A stretch of DNA of 23,931 nt from an uncultured Verrucomicrobia subdivision 3 bacterium. Its GTDB lineage: Bacteria; Verrucomicrobiota; Verrucomicrobiae; Limisphaerales; CAMLLE01. The notes below the pieces were generated by a model. That model saw only the letters and a program-made list of their open reading frames with translations, made no database searches and had not been told where the DNA came from. The stretch lies in the NCBI GenBank assembly GCA_946480555.1, contig CAMLLE010000004.1:1-23931 (forward strand). Direction: 5' to 3'. Below, in pieces: positions 7,944 to 16,111 of this stretch. Both the position numbers and the translations under genes were made by a program. Within the stretch, counting starts at the first letter, position 1, and each line of letters starts with the position of its first letter.

Positions 7944-10900
7944 ATGAAACACTCCTCTGCCCTGTTGAAGGTCATCTCTTCACTCGCCCTTGCCTGCGGT
8001 GTCGTGTCTTCACCTGCCCAGTCCTACGGACCCGCGGCGTGGGTGAACGATCCGTTCACCCCCAATGCCAACTGGACACTGACCGGAGCCAACACGACCG
8101 CGCCGACGTACACCCACACGGGGACGGCGTTCAACGGAAACCTGTTCGGCAACAGCCCAATCGGCGCCACCATCACGCTAACGAACATTGGCGACGCCGC
8201 CATTTGCAGCGGCCAGGTGACGCTGACCGGGAATGTGAACGCTGCTGGCAACGTGCAATTCCGCATCGGCCTCTTCTACAAAGGCTCAGCCAGCGCGGAC
8301 ACCGGTTGGGCGGGATATATGATCGGCAATCCAACCGCCAATGGCGGCGGCGGTCTTTACCTGCGCAACATCCCAAACACGGGCCTTTACGGTTCCGGCA
8401 CCGGCACCACGCAGCCAAGCTTGACTGGCACCCAGTTCACCAGCGGCTGGGGATCTGCCACCTACGATTTCTACATCGCCGTCACGAAGATCGGCGTCAA
8501 CTCAACCCTCGTCCGCTGGAAGCTCGAAGGGCTTGATCCGAATAATTATTTGTTCGCCGGCCGTTACACGAATAATTCCACCAGCACGCAGGGCGGCTTC
8601 TCGTTCGATCAGGTGGGCCTGCTCAGCGGCGGCGCGACGTGGAACGGTCCCGGTGGCGTGATCGCCTTCAGCAACGTGCTGGTCACCGCCGGCAAATTCT
8701 CCGACGGCGCATGGGCCGTGGATGCCGATGGCAATTGGAGCACGACGAACAATTGGGCCAACGGCGTTCCTGCCAATGGCGCAGGATACGTCGCGGATTT
8801 CACCGGCGTGAACCTCACAGGCGATCGCACCGTGACGCTGGATTCTTCCCGCATGATCGGCCATCTGCGCTTCGGGACGACAGCCGGCCTGAATAGCTGG
8901 ACGGTGAATTCGACCGGCGGCAGCGAGCTGCGGTTGGATACCGGAGTGAATGACGCCGCAGCGCGCCCGTCGTTCACCGTCAGTCAGAGCACGGCGACCA
9001 TCAATTCGCCGCTCGTGAGTTCAAACGGCCTCACGAAATCCGGTCCCGGCACTCTGGTCCTGCGTGGCGTGAACACCATCGTCGGCGCGCTCAACCTCAA
9101 TGGCGGTTTGGTGAACTTTCTTTCGCTCGCCAATCTTCCTTTCGCGGCGGAGAGCATTTCGGAAATCAATTTCGGCAACGGCGGTCTGCAATGGGCCGCG
9201 GGAAACACCTTCGACCTTTCCAGCCTCGGGTTGCCAATCAACTTCAACGGTGCGGCGATTCTCGATGTGGGCGCGAACAACGTGACGTTCGCAAATGGCT
9301 TCGGAAATGGCGCCGCCGGCGGGCTCACCAAACTGGGGAGCGGCACGCTCACACTCGACAATTCGGTTTCATACACCGGACCCACCATCGTCAGCAACGG
9401 CATCCTGGCGCTGGGCGCGTCCGGCTCCATTGCCTCGAGCACAAACATCACCGTGCATGCCGGAACGACGCTGAACGTCTCCGCGATCTCCGGCGGCTTC
9501 ACGCTGAATCCCGCGCAGGCGCTTTCCGGCGGCGGCACAGTTAGCGGCACGGTGAGCGATGCTTCCACTTCCATCATTTCACCCGGCCCGGGCACCGCGA
9601 CGCTCGCCATCAGTGGTGACCTGAATTTGAACGGCGGCGGCGCGTTGAGTTTTGACCTGAGCGACAACACCGCGTCTGGCGGTGGCGTGAACGATCTGAT
9701 CACGGTCGGCGGAAACTTGAACCTTGCCGGCAGCACCACGTTGAACATCACGCTCGTGAACGGAGCGCCGGGCCTCGGCACCTACACGCTGTTCACCTAC
9801 AACTCGTTCTCGGGCGACCTCGCGAACATCGTCGCGCCGCCCGGATTCTTGATCACCAACAACACCAGCGCGAAGACGATCGGTCTGCTCGTGGCGCACG
9901 TTCCCGCGGCTCTCACCTGGCAGGGCGATGGTTCGGGCAACCTGTGGGATATTGGCACCACGGCGAACTGGCTGCAGTCCGGCACCAACCAGGTGTTCTT
10001 CACGGGCGATTCGGTGACGTTCGACAACTCCGGTTCGGCCAATCCGCCGATCAACATTTCCGGGATGGTTTCGTCCGCTTCGGTGACCGTGAATTCATCT
10101 CAAGATTATGCCTTCTACACCGGCAACAACGGGGGCATCGCAACCGGACGCCTGACCAAGAGCGGCACCGGAATGCTGACATTGGAAACTGACAATACTT
10201 ACACCGGCGCTACATTGATCAGCGGCGGCATTCTGCAAGTCGGCGGGCCGACCACCGGCGGCGCTTCGGGCACGCTGGGCAGCGGTCCCACAACCAACAA
10301 CGCCGTGCTGATGTTCAATCGATCGACCGATTACACCTATACGAATGTGATTCAAGGCAGCGGCCATATCACCAATGTCAGCGGTTCGGGGAGCGTGATT
10401 CTGTCCGGCAACATCACCGGCGGCACGGTGAACAACACTGGCAGCGGCACGCTCGTGCTTTCAGCCAGCAACACGTACACCGGCCAAACCATCGTCAGCA
10501 GCGGCTCCCTGAATCCGCGCAATCCTGCCGCGCTCGGCACGACCGGCGCCGGCACGGTGATCCAGGACGGCGGCCGGATGTATCTCGACGCAAATATCGA
10601 TTTCACGGGTGAAGCACTGTCAATTGCGGGCGCAGGCCCAGACACGGCGGGCGCGTTGCGCAAGGGCGGCGCAGGCACCACGACCTGGAGCGGCCCCGTG
10701 TCTCTCACCGCCGACAGCACCATTGCGGTCGATGGCGGCGCGACTCTTAATCTGACGAACACAGGTGGCATCGCGGGCACAGGATTCAATCTGACGCTGA
10801 CCGGTCCCGGAAATGGAAACGTGAACGGCCCCATCACGTTGGGTGCCGGTGCATTGACGAAGAACGATTCCGGCACCTGGACGCTCGCGGCCACAAACAA

Positions 10901-12287
10901 TTACACCGGCAAGACCGTGATCAACGGCGGGACGGTCGCCGTTCCAGCTGTGACCGCGCTGGGAACCGCGGCGGGCTTCACTCCCGACTTTGTGACCCTC
11001 GCCGGCGGTTCACTGGGCGTGACCACAAACATCACGTTTACCGACGGCCTGCGCGGCTTCACCGTTTCCGGAACGGCGGGCGGATTCAATGTTGGTTCCG
11101 GATTCACGCTCGTAGTTTCAAACGAAATCACCGGCAGCGGAACCCTCACGAAGATCGGTCCCGGCACGCTGGTGTTGAGCGGCGCAAACTCCTTCAATGG
11201 GATCCTGAACGTGGATACCGATGCGAGCGGCGCCAGCGATGGCATCCTCCGCATCGCGCATCCAGCCGCCATCGCAAACGTCCAATCGCCCATCGCCATC
11301 CGCAACAGCCTGGGCGGGAGTTCCACACTGGAACTGGACGGCGCGCAAGGCAGCATCACGCTCAGCCAGGACATCACGATCGAGGGCCGCTCACCGGCAA
11401 TTCCCACCATCGATCATGTCTCTGGCACGAACACGCTCGCCGGCGCGCTCACGCTGAACCCAGGAGGCACGCGTTACATCATCGAATCCGATGCGGGCCT
11501 GCTGACAGTTGGGGGAAACGTGACTTCCACCACCGTCGATGCTCAGTCCATCACATTCCAGGGCGCAGGAAACATCACCGTGGCAGGCGCGATCAGCGAT
11601 GGGACGAATCCGCTCGGTGTGATCAAGGAAGGAAGCGGGCGTTTGAGCCTGAACGGGGTCAATACATATACGGGTGCAACGGCAGTCAACGGTGGTGCGC
11701 TCGCAGGCGCTGGCACGATTGCAGGCCCGGTGAGCATCGCTCCCGGAGGCACGTTGTCGCCTGGCGCAGGTCTCGGCACGCTGACGATCAACAACACCTT
11801 GGCGCTCGCCGGCAATGTGTTCATCGAAGTGAACCAAAGCTCGGCAGCGAGCGATCAAGTCCTGGGCGCCACGAGCATCAGCTACAACGGCACTTTGACG
11901 GTTTCCAATGTGAGCGGAACTCTGACGGCCGGAAACAGCTTCCAGATCTTCCCCGCCACCGCCTTCACCGGAAACTTCACCAGCATCTCACCGGCGCCGG
12001 GCGCGGGCCTGGCGTGGAACTTCAATCCCACGAATGGTGTGCTCAGCGTCATCGCCGGGGCGGTGCAGAATCCGAACAACATCACCTTCAGCGTTTCGGG
12101 CGGCAATCTGACGCTGAACTGGCCCTCGAGTCACCTCGGCTGGGTGTTGCAGGCTCAGACAAACACCTTGAATGCCGGCCTCAACACAAACTGGACGGAC
12201 ATCCCGGCCTCGGCTTCGGCGAACTCGATCATGTTGCCGATCTCGTCAACGAATCCCGCCGTGTTCTTCCGTCTGCGTCGTCCGTAG
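7944..12287 (+). CDS. Large secreted protein with autotransporter-associated beta-strand (PATR) repeats
   Basis: A 1447-residue Gly/Thr/Asn/Ser-rich protein. The ATG at 7944 is chosen because it starts a Sec signal peptide (MKHSSALLKVISSLALACG, probable cleavage after SPA, residue 25). The in-frame ATG at 7869 would put charged residues before it. An N-terminal region to about 250 is beta-rich and not recognised. At least seven PATR units follow, with the core LTKxGxGTLxLxxxNxYTGxT, starting near residues 363, 459, 736, 830, 970, 1067 and 1225. Two 'GNW...NNWANG' type linkers are visible near 255 and 660. The repeats should stack into a long beta-helix on or outside the cell. There is no C-terminal beta-barrel. 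The last approximately 60 residues instead form a Trp-containing module ending in PAVFFRLRRP. Possible adhesin or polymer-binding surface protein; function not proven. It ends in a strong intrinsic terminator. Confidence 0.88.
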   Translation: MKHSSALLKVISSLALACGVVSSPAQSYGPAAWVNDPFTPNANWTLTGANTTAPTYTHTGTAFNGNLFGNSPIGATITLTNIGDAAICSGQVTLTGNVNAAGNVQFRIGLFYKGSASADTGWAGYMIGNPTANGGGGLYLRNIPNTGLYGSGTGTTQPSLTGTQFTSGWGSATYDFYIAVTKIGVNSTLVRWKLEGLDPNNYLFAGRYTNNSTSTQGGFSFDQVGLLSGGATWNGPGGVIAFSNVLVTAGKFSDGAWAVDADGNWSTTNNWANGVPANGAGYVADFTGVNLTGDRTVTLDSSRMIGHLRFGTTAGLNSWTVNSTGGSELRLDTGVNDAAARPSFTVSQSTATINSPLVSSNGLTKSGPGTLVLRGVNTIVGALNLNGGLVNFLSLANLPFAAESISEINFGNGGLQWAAGNTFDLSSLGLPINFNGAAILDVGANNVTFANGFGNGAAGGLTKLGSGTLTLDNSVSYTGPTIVSNGILALGASGSIASSTNITVHAGTTLNVSAISGGFTLNPAQALSGGGTVSGTVSDASTSIISPGPGTATLAISGDLNLNGGGALSFDLSDNTASGGGVNDLITVGGNLNLAGSTTLNITLVNGAPGLGTYTLFTYNSFSGDLANIVAPPGFLITNNTSAKTIGLLVAHVPAALTWQGDGSGNLWDIGTTANWLQSGTNQVFFTGDSVTFDNSGSANPPINISGMVSSASVTVNSSQDYAFYTGNNGGIATGRLTKSGTGMLTLETDNTYTGATLISGGILQVGGPTTGGASGTLGSGPTTNNAVLMFNRSTDYTYTNVIQGSGHITNVSGSGSVILSGNITGGTVNNTGSGTLVLSASNTYTGQTIVSSGSLNPRNPAALGTTGAGTVIQDGGRMYLDANIDFTGEALSIAGAGPDTAGALRKGGAGTTTWSGPVSLTADSTIAVDGGATLNLTNTGGIAGTGFNLTLTGPGNGNVNGPITLGAGALTKNDSGTWTLAATNNYTGKTVINGGTVAVPAVTALGTAAGFTPDFVTLAGGSLGVTTNITFTDGLRGFTVSGTAGGFNVGSGFTLVVSNEITGSGTLTKIGPGTLVLSGANSFNGILNVDTDASGASDGILRIAHPAAIANVQSPIAIRNSLGGSSTLELDGAQGSITLSQDITIEGRSPAIPTIDHVSGTNTLAGALTLNPGGTRYIIESDAGLLTVGGNVTSTTVDAQSITFQGAGNITVAGAISDGTNPLGVIKEGSGRLSLNGVNTYTGATAVNGGALAGAGTIAGPVSIAPGGTLSPGAGLGTLTINNTLALAGNVFIEVNQSSAASDQVLGATSISYNGTLTVSNVSGTLTAGNSFQIFPATAFTGNFTSISPAPGAGLAWNFNPTNGVLSVIAGAVQNPNNITFSVSGGNLTLNWPSSHLGWVLQAQTNTLNAGLNTNWTDIPASASANSIMLPISSTNPAVFFRLRRP

Positions 12288-12308
12288 TTTGGTGACAGTG
12301 GTGTTGGG

Positions 12309-12347
12309 TCCCGGCGAAGTGCGGGCTTCGCCGGGATTTTTGTTTTT
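12309..12347 (+). terminator. Rho-independent terminator of the beta-repeat protein gene
   Basis: A perfect 10-bp GC-rich stem, TCCCGGCGAA (12309-12318) with TTCGCCGGGA (12327-12336), has an 8-nt loop. It is followed by TTTTTGTTTTT at 12337-12347. It begins 22 bp after the stop codon at 12287. On the minus strand the T-tract is missing, so it should not stop the convergent GH3 transcript efficiently. Confidence 0.9.
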
Positions 12348-12359
12348 GAAGTTCGTTGA

Positions 12360-14678
12360 TCAGCGGGCGAGGAGGAATGACGCGCCGTTCGTCGTGACGC
12401 TGTCCAGGCCAATCCACACCGAGAAGCGTCCGGGCTCGACGGTCCATCTTCCATTCGGGAGCCAGTAGCCCAGCGCCTCATCGTCGAGTTCGAAGCTCAC
12501 TTCGCGTTGAGCACCGGGCGGGAGTTCGACGCGTTCGAAGCCACGCAATTCCCGCACTGGCCGAGCTCCGCCGCTCGCCGCGTGATCGCGAATGTAAAGT
12601 TGAACCACCGCCCGGCCTGGTCGCTTGCCGGTGTTTCGCACCACAGCCGTGGCAGAAAGAGGCTGCGCCGATGTCGCGTTCGTCGCGCTCAATCGGACCG
12701 GGCCGATTTCGAAATGTGTGTAGCCCATCCCGGCGCCGAACGGCAGCAACGGCGTGCGCGGGCCATCCAGGTAATGGCTGCCGTATTCATCGGTGAACGT
12801 GCGGCTGGTCGCGAGATAGTTGTAATGCATCGGAATCTGGCCAATCGTGCGCGGCCAGGAAACCGTCAGCCGTCCGACCGGTTCCACTTTGCCAGTGAGC
12901 ACATCCGCCAGCCCTTCCGCCGCTTGCACACCCGGATGCCAGGCAATCAAAACGGAATCGCACTTCTCAAGAACCGCGGGAATGCTCAGCGGCCGGCCGG
13001 TGAACACGATCGCCACGACCGGCTTGCCCAACTCGCAAATACGATCCACCAGCAACTCCTGCGCGCCGGGCAGGTTCAGCGTCTGCCGGCTGTGCGCTTC
13101 GCCGGAGAACTTCGACGGCTCGCCGATCGCGAGCACGATCACATCAGCGGATCGCGCCACTTCCAGCGCGGCGGAAATCATGTCGGTCCGATTCGTTTCC
13201 ATTTCCGCGCCGGGCGAGATCACCACGCTGTTCGTGCCCAGTGCCGTTCGCAGCGCCGTGGCCAGAGTGGTCGTTTCACCGGGCTGCCCGACTGCCGGCC
13301 AGCAACCGAGCAAATCGTGGCTGTCACCGTAGGGACCGATCAGCGCAACGCGCCGGCCTTTCTGCAGCGGCAGAAGCTCGCGTTCGTTTTTGACGAGCAC
13401 CACCGATTTGGCTGCTGCTTCGCGCGCGAGCTTCAAGGCATCCGCGCGCAGGTAAGGTTTTTCCGTTGCCGGCGTGTAAGGCTGATCGAACATTCCGCAG
13501 CGGAACTTCAAGCGCAACACCCGGCGCACAGCTTCATCCAACGTCGCCGCCGGAATTGCATTACTGCGAATCAACGCGCCGAGATGCTGCCGATACGTGT
13601 CGGAAACCATCTCAATGTCCACACCGGCCGAAAGCCCCAGACGCGCCGCTTCGGATTCGTCCTCCGCGTAACCGTGCCGCATCAGTTCCCTCACCGAGTC
13701 GTAATCGCTGACGACTGTTCCTTCGAACTTCCATTCGTTCCGGAGGATTTCCGTCAGCGTGAAGTAGTTGCCCGAAGTGGGAATCCCGTTCAACGCGTTG
13801 AACGCCGACATCAAGGTCAGCGCGCCGGCGTCCACGCCCGCTTTGAACGGCGGCAGGTAAATGTTGCGCAGACTGGAGATGCCGATCTCCGTCGTGTTGT
13901 AGTCGCGCCCGCCTTCTGCGGCGCCGTAACCCACGTAATGCTTCAGGCATGCGGCGACACGATCCGCTGCGGCAGCATTCGTTCCCTGAAACCCTCGAAC
14001 GGCTGCCACGGCGAACTGCTGACTGAGCCACGGATCTTCGCCATTCCCTTCTGCGATGCGGCCCCAACGCGGATCGCGGGCAATATCCACCATCGGCGCG
14101 AAGGTCCAGTTGATGCCGGCGGCGCGCGATTCGCGGGCGGCAATGGCACTGACGCGTTCCAGCAACTCAGGCTCCCACGAACATGAGAGCGCGAGCGGGA
14201 TGGGAAAAACCGTGCGGAATCCGTGGATGGTGTCGTAGCCGAAGATCAAAGGAATGCCGAGACGGCTTTCCTCAATGGCGACGCGCTGCAGCTCGTCGCG
14301 AAATTTCGGCCCGGCGAGATCGACGCCGAGATACGATCCGATTTCGCCGCGCGCTATCAATGGCGCATCGTTCTTGGCGTCGGCGAGCGGACGCTGCCAC
14401 AGCTGGCCGATCTTTTCGGTTTCATTCATCCGGCGCAGCAAGTCCACGATGCGCGTGTCGATCGGTGCAGTCGAATCCTCGTAAACATCCTTGGAACCGT
14501 TCCGATTCAGATCGATCCAGCCGTCGTGATAGAGATCGGCGCGCCGGATAACGGTCGCAGTGTTTGTGTCGCTTCGCATGGTTGGCGCCGCGAGGTCGGC
14601 TGCCGTCGCGAACCTGAAGTCCGCGCAAAGAAGACTCGTTGAAACAGCGGCAAGCAGCTGGACATGGGATATTTTCAT
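12360..14678 (-). CDS. Secreted glycoside hydrolase family 3 beta-glucosidase (BglX-like)
   Basis: Exo-acting beta-glycosidase of 772 residues with three-domain GH3 architecture. The ATG at 14678 starts a signal peptide (MKISHVQLLAAVSTSLLCA...ATAA); an in-frame ATG at 14732 adds 18 non-signal residues. A short Asp/Asn-rich segment (DLNRNGSKDVYED, 56-68) resembles a calcium loop. The TIM-barrel domain contains RDPRWGR (201-207), KHY (246-248) and the likely nucleophile Asp325 in VVSDYDS. The alpha/beta sandwich contains the likely acid/base Glu527 in FSGEAHSR. The C-terminal fibronectin III-like domain spans about 672-772 (NTGKRPGRAVVQLYIRD). Everything needed for activity is present. Substrate is probably a beta-linked glucoside or xyloside, which sequence alone cannot fix. 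It is convergent with the beta-repeat protein gene and has no sugar-transport neighbour here. Confidence 0.93.
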   Translation of the reverse strand: MKISHVQLLAAVSTSLLCADFRFATAADLAAPTMRSDTNTATVIRRADLYHDGWIDLNRNGSKDVYEDSTAPIDTRIVDLLRRMNETEKIGQLWQRPLADAKNDAPLIARGEIGSYLGVDLAGPKFRDELQRVAIEESRLGIPLIFGYDTIHGFRTVFPIPLALSCSWEPELLERVSAIAARESRAAGINWTFAPMVDIARDPRWGRIAEGNGEDPWLSQQFAVAAVRGFQGTNAAAADRVAACLKHYVGYGAAEGGRDYNTTEIGISSLRNIYLPPFKAGVDAGALTLMSAFNALNGIPTSGNYFTLTEILRNEWKFEGTVVSDYDSVRELMRHGYAEDESEAARLGLSAGVDIEMVSDTYRQHLGALIRSNAIPAATLDEAVRRVLRLKFRCGMFDQPYTPATEKPYLRADALKLAREAAAKSVVLVKNERELLPLQKGRRVALIGPYGDSHDLLGCWPAVGQPGETTTLATALRTALGTNSVVISPGAEMETNRTDMISAALEVARSADVIVLAIGEPSKFSGEAHSRQTLNLPGAQELLVDRICELGKPVVAIVFTGRPLSIPAVLEKCDSVLIAWHPGVQAAEGLADVLTGKVEPVGRLTVSWPRTIGQIPMHYNYLATSRTFTDEYGSHYLDGPRTPLLPFGAGMGYTHFEIGPVRLSATNATSAQPLSATAVVRNTGKRPGRAVVQLYIRDHAASGGARPVRELRGFERVELPPGAQREVSFELDDEALGYWLPNGRWTVEPGRFSVWIGLDSVTTNGASFLLAR

Positions 14679-14756
14679 GGCAACGCGTTCTCTTGATTGC
14701 CTACAACGTGCGGAAAGTTTGCCACCTTGCAACCGGCATTTTCCCGCGTCGTCAGG

Positions 14757-14832
14757 GTAGGGCGCGTCACTCCGTGCGCGCCGTTCATGCTTTTACGACG
14801 CACCGCGGCGCGCTCGGAGAGACGCGCCCCAC
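14757..14832. repeat. Element C: 26-bp-arm inverted repeat
   Basis: The left arm 14757-14782 (starts GTAGGGCGCGTCACTCCG) and right arm 14807-14832 (ends GAGACGCGCCCCAC) pair over 26 bp with three mismatches, leaving a 24-nt loop. A single left arm, 24 of 26 identical, recurs at 21706-21731. It lies in the 320-bp gene-free stretch 14679-14998 between the divergent GH3 gene and hemB. There is no T-tract and no coding potential. It is likely an interspersed palindromic repeat of the genome. Confidence 0.75.
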
Positions 14833-14848
14833 CAGCGAGAGTTGACGG

Positions 14849-14906
14849 AACATTCAACAATGAACATTCAACATTCAACATCATTGGAAGTTCAGCGTTG
14901 AATGTT
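14849..14906. repeat. AACATTCAAC direct and inverted repeat cluster
   Basis: AACATTCAAC occurs at 14849-14858 and again overlapping at 14863-14879 as ACATTCA repeats. Its reverse complement GTTGAATGTT closes the cluster at 14897-14906. The block is AT-rich in an otherwise GC-rich region. It looks like a short non-coding repeat phrase rather than a gene or binding site, although a regulator operator cannot be excluded. Confidence 0.6.
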
Positions 14907-14950
14907 TTGTCGGACGCTTCGAGTCGTTCGAAGAACCCGCACCTATCTTG

Positions 14951-14981
14951 TTGGAACTTGGAACTTGGAACTTGGAACTTG
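14951..14981. repeat. TTGGAAC heptamer tandem repeat, about 4.4 copies
   Basis: Four exact copies of TTGGAAC plus TTG run from 14951 to 14981 and stop 17 bp before the hemB ATG. The 7-bp period is not a multiple of three, which argues against the longer hemB reading frame starting at 14948. Similar CTTGAAAC phrases occur near 23480 and 23861. Copy number could vary by slippage, right in the hemB leader. Confidence 0.85.
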
Positions 14982-14998
14982 CCCCTTACATTCTGCGC

Positions 14999-16003
14999 AT
15001 GAGCCTGAATTCCGTGGGTCAGTTTCCGGAGTACCGTCCACGCCGCCTGCGGCAAAGCGCCGCGCTGCGCAAGCTCGTCAGCGAAACGCAACTTTCCGCT
15101 TCGCAGCTAGTCCTGCCGTTCTTCGTGCGGTTCGGACGCAAGATTCGCCGACCGATCAACGCCATGCCCGGCGTGTCTCAATTGTCATTGGATGAGTTGC
15201 TCAAGGACGCCACGGCAGCATTTGCGGCTGGCGTACCGGCCGTGTTGCTCTTTGGCATTCCCGATCGCAAAGACGCGAAAGCTTCCGGAGCTTACGCCGC
15301 AAAAGGCATCGTTCAGGAAGCGGTGCGGCTGCTGAAGAAGGAACTGCCGCAGCTGCTGGTGATCACGGACGTGTGCCTGTGCGAATACATGGAACACGGG
15401 CATTGCGGCATCGTGCATCAGGCCAGGTCCGGCGCGGAGATCCTGAATGATCCTTCGCTCAAATTGCTGGCGCAAACGGCGCTCAGCCATGCGGAGGCGG
15501 GAGCGGACATTGTCGCGCCAAGTGACATGATGGATGGCCGGGTGCGGGCGATGCGGACGTTACTGGACGAACGCGGATTCGAGAACACGCCAATCATGTC
15601 TTACGCGGCGAAGTTTGCGTCGGCTTATTACGGTCCGTTCCGCGAAGCGGCGGAATCGACGCCCAAGTTTGGCGATCGGCGCAGCTACCAGATGGACGCC
15701 GGAAACGCGCGCGAAGCGTTGCGGGAAGTGGCGCTCGATATTCAGGAAGGCGCGGACATGGTGATGGTGAAACCGGCGCTCGCTTACCTCGACATCTTGT
15801 ATCGCGTCAAAGCGGAGTTCGGCTATCCCACGGCGGCTTACGCGGTGAGCGCGGAACATGCGATGATCAAGGCGGCGGCGGAGAAGGGCTGGATCGATGA
15901 ACGGGCCGTGACTTTGGAATCGTTGCTTGCGATGCGGCGCGCTGGCGCGGACATCATCATCACCTACGCAGCAGCGGACGTGGCGAAGTGGTTGAAGGGT
16001 TGA
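14999..16003 (+). CDS. hemB: Delta-aminolevulinic acid dehydratase (porphobilinogen synthase)
   Basis: Joins two 5-aminolevulinate molecules into porphobilinogen, the second common step of tetrapyrrole (haem) synthesis, in the cytoplasm. 334 residues, normal length. The two Schiff-base lysines are Lys205 in SYAAKFASAYYGPFR and Lys258 in MVMVKPALAYLD. The zinc-site cysteines Cys126, Cys128 and Cys136 lie in DVCLCEYMEHGHCG, so this is the zinc-dependent type rather than the Asp-rich magnesium type. PSDMMDGRV (174-182) is the conserved active-site strand. The ATG at 14999 is chosen because the sequence before it is the out-of-phase heptamer repeat. No Shine-Dalgarno motif is visible in the leader. 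No other haem gene is in the window. The gene faces the FHA gene, with a long palindrome between. Confidence 0.96.
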   Translation: MSLNSVGQFPEYRPRRLRQSAALRKLVSETQLSASQLVLPFFVRFGRKIRRPINAMPGVSQLSLDELLKDATAAFAAGVPAVLLFGIPDRKDAKASGAYAAKGIVQEAVRLLKKELPQLLVITDVCLCEYMEHGHCGIVHQARSGAEILNDPSLKLLAQTALSHAEAGADIVAPSDMMDGRVRAMRTLLDERGFENTPIMSYAAKFASAYYGPFREAAESTPKFGDRRSYQMDAGNAREALREVALDIQEGADMVMVKPALAYLDILYRVKAEFGYPTAAYAVSAEHAMIKAAAEKGWIDERAVTLESLLAMRRAGADIIITYAAADVAKWLKG

Positions 16004-16034
16004 GGAACGGGGAGCGGCACCGATCTTCTTTGCG

Positions 16035-16098
16035 GGAGACGACGCGAGGAGTCTCCAACTGAGCTTCGAGGGAAATTGAGACTCCTTACGTCGTCTCC
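16035..16098. repeat. 21-bp-arm inverted repeat between convergent hemB and FHA genes
   Basis: GGAGACGACGCGAGGAGTCTC at 16035-16055 (21 nt, shown as its own arm: starts GGAGACGACG, ends GGAGTCTC) pairs with 16078-16098 at 19 of 21 positions, with a 22-nt loop. It begins 32 bp after the hemB stop and ends 14 bp from the FHA stop. It could act as a bidirectional transcription end structure, but neither side has a T-tract. It may instead be another interspersed palindrome. Confidence 0.7.
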
Positions 16099-16111
16099 AA
16101 CGGCTCGCCGC

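Noticed and set aside
8984..9781. 265-residue and similar minus-strand frames inside the beta-repeat gene
   Set aside because: They arise from the repetitive Gly/Thr-rich coding sequence read backwards. Pro/Val/Ala-rich and without start signals.
12507..14186. 559-residue open frame on the plus strand
   Set aside because: It lies wholly antisense to the GH3 gene, is rich in Arg/His/Gln, and has no recognisable domain. It is a GC-bias shadow.
14938..14955. Shared 'CTTGTTGG' phrase with the right end (about 23805-23815, minus strand)
   Set aside because: The match is short and gapped and could be chance; not enough to call a repeat.
14849..14981. CRISPR-like array
   Set aside because: Repeat words are only 7-10 bp with no regular unique spacers and no cas genes. 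It is a simple repeat cluster.
14948..14998. N-terminal extension of HemB
   Set aside because: It would be encoded by the out-of-phase TTGGAAC repeat and has no counterpart in the family.
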